A stretch of 10,053 nucleotides of DNA from CAYZDV01 sp964477275 (GTDB lineage: Bacteria; Acidobacteriota; Aminicenantia; Aminicenantales; Aminicenantaceae), in NCBI GenBank assembly GCA_964477275.1, contig CAYZDV010000072.1, positions 1 through 10,053 of the forward strand. The letters run 5' to 3'. Shown here piece by piece: positions 6,879 through 10,053 of the stretch. The notes under the pieces are model-generated. The model was not told the origin of the DNA. It saw only the letters and a list, made by a program, of their open reading frames with translations, and did no database searches. The position numbers and the translations under genes were made by a program. How positions within the stretch are numbered: position 1 is the first letter of the stretch; each line of letters opens with the position of its first letter.

Positions 6879-8641
6879 TGGACTATTTCAGACTGAAAGG
6901 CATCGGAGTCTCTCCGGGTATTGCCATCGGCGAAGTGCTGCTGAAAGAACGAGTCACCTTTACCCTGCGGAAAGAGGCCATTCCCCCGAATCATGTGGAG
7001 AAAGAGCTGGCCAGGTTGAGAAAGGCGCTGGAGAGGACAAAAGAGCAGCTGCAGCGCGTCAAAGAGCAGATCAAAAAGAAATTGGGAGATGATCACTCCT
7101 TCATCCTGGAGGCGCATCTGCTCATGCTGGAGGATAAATCATTGCTGGCGAGCCTGGATAAGATCATAAGAGAAGAGAATTGCCGTGCAGAATGGGCGCT
7201 CTCTTCTGTGCATGAAAAATACAAGATGCTGTTCGAATCGCTCTCTGACGAGTACTTCAAGCAGAGACAATCGGATATCACCGATGTTTTGACCAAGGTC
7301 TACCGAAATCTCGAATCTACCGTCCAGAAAGAAGGCGATGTGCGAGGAGAAAAAATCCTGGTTGCCCACGACCTCCTCCCTTCTGAAGCCGCCTTGAGCC
7401 TCAGTAAAGGAAACATCCTTGGCGTGGCCATTGACATGGGCGGACACACATCCCACACCGCGATTCTTGCCCGTTCCTTGAACATCCCCACCGTGGTGGC
7501 CCTGCGCAATATTTCTCAGAAAGTCAAAAGCGGCGACTGCATCATCGTCGACGGCACGGATGGGGAAGTTATCATCAACCCTCCTCTGGGCATCAGGAAG
7601 GAATTTTCCAGCAAGAGAGAGAAGTATAATGATTATCGGCGAGAGCTGAGAAAAACAGCTAAATTGGCCTCTTTCACCCTGGATAAATTCAGGTTTTATC
7701 CCATGGCCAACATCGAGCTGCCTGAGGAGGCGAAACTCGCCCTTTCTCTCGGAGCGGAAGGGATTGGCCTCTTTCGGTCTGAATTTATCTATCTTCAGAG
7801 CACTTCCCTGCCCAGCGAGGAAGAGCATTATTCCGTCTATTCCCAGATTGCCAGAGAGGCTTCTCCTTTTCCCGTTTATATTCGGACTGTGGACTTGGGC
7901 GGAGAGAAGAACTTGCCCCAGTTGAAAATAGAGAAAGAGCCGAACCCGGCCCTGGGGCTGCGAGCCATCAGGCTTTCCCTGAGGGACAGAGGTCAGTTCA
8001 AAATTCAGATCAAAGCCATTTTGAGAGCCAGCGCTATGAAGAATGTCAGGATTCTCATCCCGATGGTCACCGAAATCGAAGAGATTCAGGAAATCAAGGT
8101 TCTCCTCGGCGAACTCAAGGAAGAGCTGCGGAGGAAGCGGGTGAAGTTCGATGAGAATATTCCTCTGGGAGTGATGATCGAGGTTCCGGCCGCAGCGGCC
8201 ATGACCGACCTTCTGGCCAGGGAGGTGGACTATCTGAGCATCGGGACCAATGATCTCATCCAGTATTATCTGGCTGTCGACCGATCCAATGAATTTGTCT
8301 CCTATCTTTACAAGCCTCTCCATCCTTCCATCCTGAGGCTGATCAGGTTCATCATCCACGCTGCTCAAAAGGCGGGGAAAGAGATTGCTGTTTGCGGAGA
8401 AATGGCCGCCGACCCTCTGGCTGCCATCGTCCTGCTCGGCTTCGGCCTGAAGAACTTCAGCATGAACCCCATCTTCATCCCCCGCATCAAAAAGACCCTC
8501 CGCTCAGTCGAGTACAGGACGGTGAAAAGGGTCGTGGAGAAAGCGATGAGCTTGAATACAGCCCAGGAGATTGAGGAGTACGTTATCGAGAAGATTCTGG
8601 TCAAACACCCTGACGTCTTCCTCGCCAAACAGGTGATCTGA
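6878..8641 (+). CDS. ptsI: PTS enzyme I (phosphoenolpyruvate-protein phosphotransferase)
   Basis: Transfers phosphate from phosphoenolpyruvate to HPr. Counting from the ATG at 6878 there are 587 aa, slightly above the usual 570-575. 'LKGIGVSPGIAIG' opens the protein, and an HPr-binding helical domain follows. The phosphorylated His193 is in 'GGHTSHTAILAR' (188-199). The C-terminal TIM-barrel has 'GLFRSEF' (Arg300), 'IRTVDLGGEK' (Arg336), 'MIEVPAAA', 'SIGTNDLIQYYLAVDR' (454-469) and catalytic Cys506 in 'CGEMAAD'. A GTG three bases upstream (6875) is an alternative start; the ATG gives a 1-nt overlap with the HPr stop (TGATG). There is no N-terminal GAF domain, so this is not the PtsP nitrogen-type EI. 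A single EI therefore probably serves both EIIA-Ntr and EIIA-Man. It is the last gene of the train. Confidence 0.97.
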   Translation: MDYFRLKGIGVSPGIAIGEVLLKERVTFTLRKEAIPPNHVEKELARLRKALERTKEQLQRVKEQIKKKLGDDHSFILEAHLLMLEDKSLLASLDKIIREENCRAEWALSSVHEKYKMLFESLSDEYFKQRQSDITDVLTKVYRNLESTVQKEGDVRGEKILVAHDLLPSEAALSLSKGNILGVAIDMGGHTSHTAILARSLNIPTVVALRNISQKVKSGDCIIVDGTDGEVIINPPLGIRKEFSSKREKYNDYRRELRKTAKLASFTLDKFRFYPMANIELPEEAKLALSLGAEGIGLFRSEFIYLQSTSLPSEEEHYSVYSQIAREASPFPVYIRTVDLGGEKNLPQLKIEKEPNPALGLRAIRLSLRDRGQFKIQIKAILRASAMKNVRILIPMVTEIEEIQEIKVLLGELKEELRRKRVKFDENIPLGVMIEVPAAAAMTDLLAREVDYLSIGTNDLIQYYLAVDRSNEFVSYLYKPLHPSILRLIRFIIHAAQKAGKEIAVCGEMAADPLAAIVLLGFGLKNFSMNPIFIPRIKKTLRSVEYRTVKRVVEKAMSLNTAQEIEEYVIEKILVKHPDVFLAKQVI

Positions 8642-8678
8642 TTCTCCGGCTTTTTTTATGAATAGTCCAGGCTAAAGC

Positions 8679-8830
8679 TCCGTATTATCATCTATCGCCG
8701 GATCCTGGGAAAAGGCGTTTGAGAACGCGGTGAAGAAGGCAAATCCGGCAGGGCCTGTCCGGCGAAAAGACCGTTCAGAGGTTGATCGCTTCAGGCGAAC
8801 ACCGAAATGTCAGCGTAAAGCCAAAAATCA
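8679..8830 (+). pseudogene. Possible dodecin-family remnant
   Basis: One frame here reads 'GSWEKAFENAVKKAN' (about 8700-8744), which strongly resembles the first helix of dodecins (pattern S-W-E-x-A-x-x-N-A-V-x-x-A). The preceding codons read V-L-S-S-I-A with no start codon, and a stop at 8673-8675 cuts the frame where the beta strand carrying the start should be. Downstream, the expected final strand can be read only in another frame ('GEHRNVSVKPKIS', about 8790-8828), and the distance is about 10 codons too short. I infer an intact flavin- or CoA-binding dodecin (about 65-75 aa) that has decayed by frameshift and deletion. The match rests on one helix, so a chance likeness cannot be excluded. 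No terminator is clear between ptsI and this stretch. Confidence 0.35.
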
Positions 8831-9061
8831 GCCGAAATGACTGTCGGGTTCTGTGGTTTTGATTTCGAACTCAGTCAGGCGGTTGATGAGATTTTTGTTG
8901 CGGAAAAACTTTTTGATCTCATGAGCCTTTTTTTTCTCGAAAACGCCCAAAAGCCTCTTGTAGCCGGATTCATCATAAAAATAGAGAACTTTTTTGTATT
9001 TTGCCCGCTTCAAAGCTTCTTCGATTTGCCTTTGAAGGTCAGCGTCAAAAACTGATTGCAT
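8828..9061 (-). CDS. Small sigma-54-controlled protein of unknown family (77 aa)
   Basis: I do not recognise this protein. From the ATG at 9061 it has 77 residues, beginning 'MQSVFDADLQRQIEEALKRA'. It is strongly charged (Lys/Glu-rich) with no signal peptide or membrane segment, so probably cytoplasmic. Predicted layout by eye: helix (about 6-22), strand 'KKVLYFYD' (23-30), strand 'YKRLLGVF' (34-41), helix 'EKKKAHEIKKFFRNK' (42-56), strand 'LTEFEIKT' (61-68). The frame extends upstream to 9091, but that part overlaps the -12 element and predicted transcription start, so it would not be transcribed. The chosen ATG has GGAG 8 nt upstream inside a predicted 15-nt leader. A dedicated -24/-12 promoter and a possible enhancer repeat support a real, regulated gene. 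Confidence 0.7.
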   Translation of the reverse strand: MQSVFDADLQRQIEEALKRAKYKKVLYFYDESGYKRLLGVFEKKKAHEIKKFFRNKNLINRLTEFEIKTTEPDSHFG

Positions 9062-9069
9062 TTTCGTTG

Positions 9070-9073
9070 CTCC
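9070..9073 (-). promoter_or_regulatory. Ribosome binding site that fixes the start of the 77-aa gene
   Basis: On the minus strand GGAG is followed by 8 nt and then ATG (9061-9059). This lies within the short leader expected from the sigma-54 promoter and is the reason the ATG at 9061 is preferred over in-frame starts further upstream (TTG at 9091, ATG at 9079), which sit at or above the predicted transcription start. Confidence 0.6.
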
Positions 9074-9086
9074 GGCCATTAATAAT

Positions 9087-9103
9087 AGCAAAAATCATGC
9101 CAA
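9087..9103 (-). promoter_or_regulatory. Sigma-54 (-24/-12) promoter
   Basis: Minus-strand sequence TTGGCATGATTTTTGCT. The -24 element TTGGCAtG and the -12 element TTTGCT match the consensus (TTGGCACG-N4-TTGCT) with one clear change (C to T in CACG). The invariant GG and GC are exactly 10 nt apart (GG at 9101-9100, GC at 9089-9088). Predicted +1 is near 9076, giving a 15-nt leader with a good Shine-Dalgarno before the 77-aa gene. Sigma-54 itself (rpoN) is encoded at 1739-3229 with an intact RpoN box. Such promoters need an enhancer-binding protein; the tandem repeat at 9170-9209 is a candidate site. Confidence 0.82.
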
Positions 9104-9155
9104 ATTTGCTTTTTGATGACGGAAATAATATTTTTCCTCTCGGTTTTTTGCTTTC

Positions 9156-9168
9156 GGCGGTGATCGCC
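9156..9168. repeat. Short dyad GGCG-N5-CGCC
   Basis: A 4-bp-arm inverted repeat (GGCGGTGATCGCC) lies between the -24/-12 promoter and the tandem 20-bp repeat, directly next to the latter. It could be a protein-binding half-site pair or nothing; arms this short occur by chance. Confidence 0.25.
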
Positions 9169-9169
9169 A

Positions 9170-9209
9170 TGTAAATATTTTTTTTCAGGTGTAAATATTT
9201 TTTCTCAGC
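9170..9209. repeat. Tandem 20-bp direct repeat, likely enhancer (UAS)
   Basis: Two head-to-tail copies: 9170-9189 TGTAAATATTTTTTTTCAGG and 9190-9209 TGTAAATATTTTTTCTCAGC, with 18 of 20 positions identical. Each contains the perfect palindrome AAATATTT. The period of 20 bp is close to two helical turns, so bound proteins would sit on the same DNA face. Relative to the predicted +1 of the minus-strand sigma-54 promoter they span -94 to -133, the usual place for upstream activating sequences of NtrC-type enhancer-binding proteins. They also lie just upstream of a possible plus-strand promoter, so a role there is an alternative. Confidence 0.55.
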
Positions 9210-9217
9210 GAGGAAAG

Positions 9218-9246
9218 TTGCCTCTCTTCTCGGCTCCTGCTAATAT
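9218..9246 (+). promoter_or_regulatory. Possible sigma-70-type promoter ahead of the Sir2 remnant
   Basis: TTGCCT (9218-9223, 4 of 6 to TTGACA), a 17-nt spacer and TAATAT (9241-9246, 4 of 6 to TATAAT) point at the broken sirtuin fragment whose ATG is at 9276. The spacing is ideal but the boxes are mediocre, so this is only a candidate. It would be divergent to the sigma-54 promoter. Confidence 0.3.
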
Positions 9247-9275
9247 GAAGTGGTCAGATTCGACAGCCGGAAACG

Positions 9276-9444
9276 ATGAAGGAAAAGGCTCCTGAGTGAC
9301 CCCATCACCGATCTTGCTTCAAGGCTGAAAGATTCTCATTATTGTGTCGGATTCACCGGGGCCGGCATTTCTGCAGAAAGCGGCATTCCCACTTAGAGGG
9401 GGGAAGGAGGCCTGTGGAACAAGTATGACCCCAGCCTTTACGCC
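9276..9444 (+). pseudogene. Broken N-terminal fragment of a Sir2/sirtuin deacylase
   Basis: From about 9292 one frame reads 'LLSDPITDLASRLKDSHY', then 'CVGFTGAGISAESGIPT', a TAG at 9394-9396, then 'RGEGGLWNKYDPSLYA'. This is the NAD-binding start of Sir2-family NAD-dependent deacylases, where the consensus is TGAGIS-x-ESGIPTFRG. Three lesions are visible. The likely start (ATG 9276, M-K-E-K) is in a different frame and needs a one-base shift near 9288. The conserved Phe of 'TFRG' is the TAG stop. The homology also ends after about 55 codons, whereas sirtuins have about 240. The fragment runs into the 3' end of the opposing cupin gene at 9454, suggesting a deletion or insertion junction. Family identification is firm; function is certainly lost. 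Confidence 0.85.
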
Positions 9445-9453
9445 ATCCCTTTT

Positions 9454-9837
9454 TCAAGCTCTCCCGTATTCGTCTTTGAGACGGACGATGTCCGACTCGT
9501 CAGAGTCACCCATCCAGATCTCCATGATCCGGGCAGGATTCTCTCCGACGCAACGAACGCGGTGGGGTGCGCGGCGAGGAATGAAGATTTCCTCGTTTTT
9601 CAGGGGCCGCCAGACTCTCTCCGAAACAGTCACCTCAACCCCTTCATCCAGGATGACCCAGAACTCATTCCGCCGAAGGTGATATTGAAGAGAGAGAGCT
9701 CTTCCGGGCTGAACGGTGATGATTTTGATGCTTCTGGCCAGCTGGTAGGGATAGGAACGAAATTTTCCCCACGGCCGGATATCCTCCTCTATCCGTTCCT
9801 TGAAAACATCCATCTCGGCCTTTCTCCCTTTTGTCAT
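9454..9837 (-). CDS. Single-domain cupin, mannose-6-phosphate isomerase type II-like
   Basis: A stand-alone cupin resembling the C-terminal isomerase domain of ManC/type II phosphomannose isomerase, which interconverts mannose-6-phosphate and fructose-6-phosphate. From the ATG at 9837 it has 127 aa. 'EDIRPWGKFRSY' (18-29), 'VQPGRALSLQYHLRRNEFWVIL' (42-63), 'IFIPRRAPHRVRC' (84-96) and 'DSDESDIVRLKDEYGRA' (111-127) match the family in order. In most relatives the first metal motif reads roughly QYHxHRxEHW; here the second His is Arg55 and the later His is Phe59, while His53, Glu58 and His92 remain, so metal binding may be altered. Start choice: AGGAG lies 5 nt before ATG 9837; the frame stays open to 9921 but without such a site. 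Alternative: a non-catalytic sugar-binding cupin. Confidence 0.82.
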   Translation of the reverse strand: MTKGRKAEMDVFKERIEEDIRPWGKFRSYPYQLARSIKIITVQPGRALSLQYHLRRNEFWVILDEGVEVTVSERVWRPLKNEEIFIPRRAPHRVRCVGENPARIMEIWMGDSDESDIVRLKDEYGRA

Positions 9838-9862
9838 GACTGCTCCTGATGAGGAAATGATG

Positions 9863-9882
9863 GGGAGATGCCGCGATCTCCC
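9863..9882. other. Perfect 7-bp hairpin upstream of the cupin gene
   Basis: GGGAGAT (9863-9869), a 6-nt loop and ATCTCCC (9876-9882) form a perfect inverted repeat, 25 nt upstream of the cupin start on the minus strand. There is no T-run, so it is not an intrinsic terminator. It could be an operator dyad or a structured leader. No convincing -35/-10 could be found between it and 9960. Confidence 0.4.
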
Positions 9883-10003
9883 TGAATGGATAACTCCTGG
9901 TTCAAACTTTCTTCTTTTCATGAACGGTGGAATACCGGAGCCTGCCTTTAGCTAGTGTGGTGTATCAGCAATGTCTTTACAATGTTGTCATTCCGGGCCC
10001 TGT

Positions 10004-10053
10004 CCTGAACTCGATTCAGAGCTTGCCCTGGACTTGATCCAGGGCTTGCCCTG
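10004..10053. repeat. Tandem 23-bp palindromic (hairpin) repeat array, cut by window end
   Basis: Two complete adjoining 23-bp units (10004-10026 and 10027-10049) and the first 4 bases of a third (10050-10053). The units agree at 19 of 23 positions. Each contains a dyad: CTGAA-loop-TTCAG in unit 1, CCTGGA-loop-TCCAGG in unit 2. Two of the differences form a compensatory A-T to G-C swap in the stem (unit positions 5 and 13); one restores a pair at the stem base, and one is in the loop. No spacers separate units, so it is not CRISPR. It resembles REP/intergenic palindromic repeat families and probably continues beyond the window. The stretch 9922-10003 before it holds nothing else that I can identify. 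Confidence 0.7.

Noticed and set aside
7139..8368. Long antisense open frame (409 codons) opposite ptsI
   Set aside because: It is fully inside a gene with all enzyme I motifs intact; the antisense product has no recognisable domain and low-complexity character typical of a shadow frame.
8642..8660. T-run (8651-8657) just after ptsI as an intrinsic terminator
   Set aside because: No stem of more than 3 bp can be formed directly upstream of the T-run, so termination here is not supported.
9562..9849. Plus-strand open frame opposite the cupin gene, in frame with the sirtuin fragment
   Set aside because: It carries no sirtuin motifs after 9444, and the minus-strand cupin motifs are clear, so this is antisense shadow rather than the rest of a sirtuin.
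9838..9921. Upstream start (ATG 9921) for the cupin, adding 28 residues
   Set aside because: The extra residues do not resemble the family, the region contains a perfect hairpin, and the ATG at 9837 has a strong AGGAG at the right distance.
10004..10053. CRISPR array
   Set aside because: Units are directly adjacent with no unique spacers, the period is 23 bp and the units vary in the stem; this fits palindromic intergenic repeats.

Overview
The window looks like a chromosomal segment of a Gram-negative (diderm) bacterium with moderate GC content. An LPS-transport gene pair leads straight into rpoN and a full set of regulatory PTS genes. Proteins are rich in Lys, Arg and Glu. This order is typical of deltaproteobacteria-like lineages and of deep-branching diderms such as Acidobacteriota or Candidatus Aminicenantes (Aminicenantota). 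The last is my best guess, as an inference from gene order and protein style only; no 16S or other taxonomic marker is present.

Positions 1-8641 are one dense plus-strand gene train: an LptA/OstA-like protein (5' end outside the window), lptB, rpoN (sigma-54), long-form hpf, ptsN (EIIA-Ntr), hprK, rapZ, a mannose-family EIIA, ptsH (HPr) and ptsI (EI). Most junctions are ATGA-type overlaps or gaps under 30 nt. The one real gap (6030-6190) holds a plausible sigma-70-type internal promoter ahead of EIIA-Man/HPr/EI. No sugar permease (EIIB/EIIC) is present. HPr keeps both His15 and Ser46, so this looks like a signalling PTS: EI to HPr to two EIIA proteins, with HPr also a target of HPr kinase/phosphorylase.

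Positions 8642-10053 are different: sparse, partly decayed and rich in non-coding signals. From left to right there is a likely dodecin remnant; a small minus-strand gene (77 aa, no recognised family); a near-perfect -24/-12 sigma-54 promoter for that gene; a tandem 20-bp repeat about 100 bp further upstream that looks like an enhancer (UAS); a broken Sir2/sirtuin N-terminal fragment on the plus strand; a minus-strand mannose-6-phosphate-isomerase-type cupin with a leader hairpin; and the start of a tandem 23-bp hairpin repeat running off the window end.

The most interesting part is the small orphan gene with a complete sigma-54 control region, about 5.8 kb from the rpoN gene itself, and the 23-bp repeat array whose two full units differ by a compensatory base-pair change.
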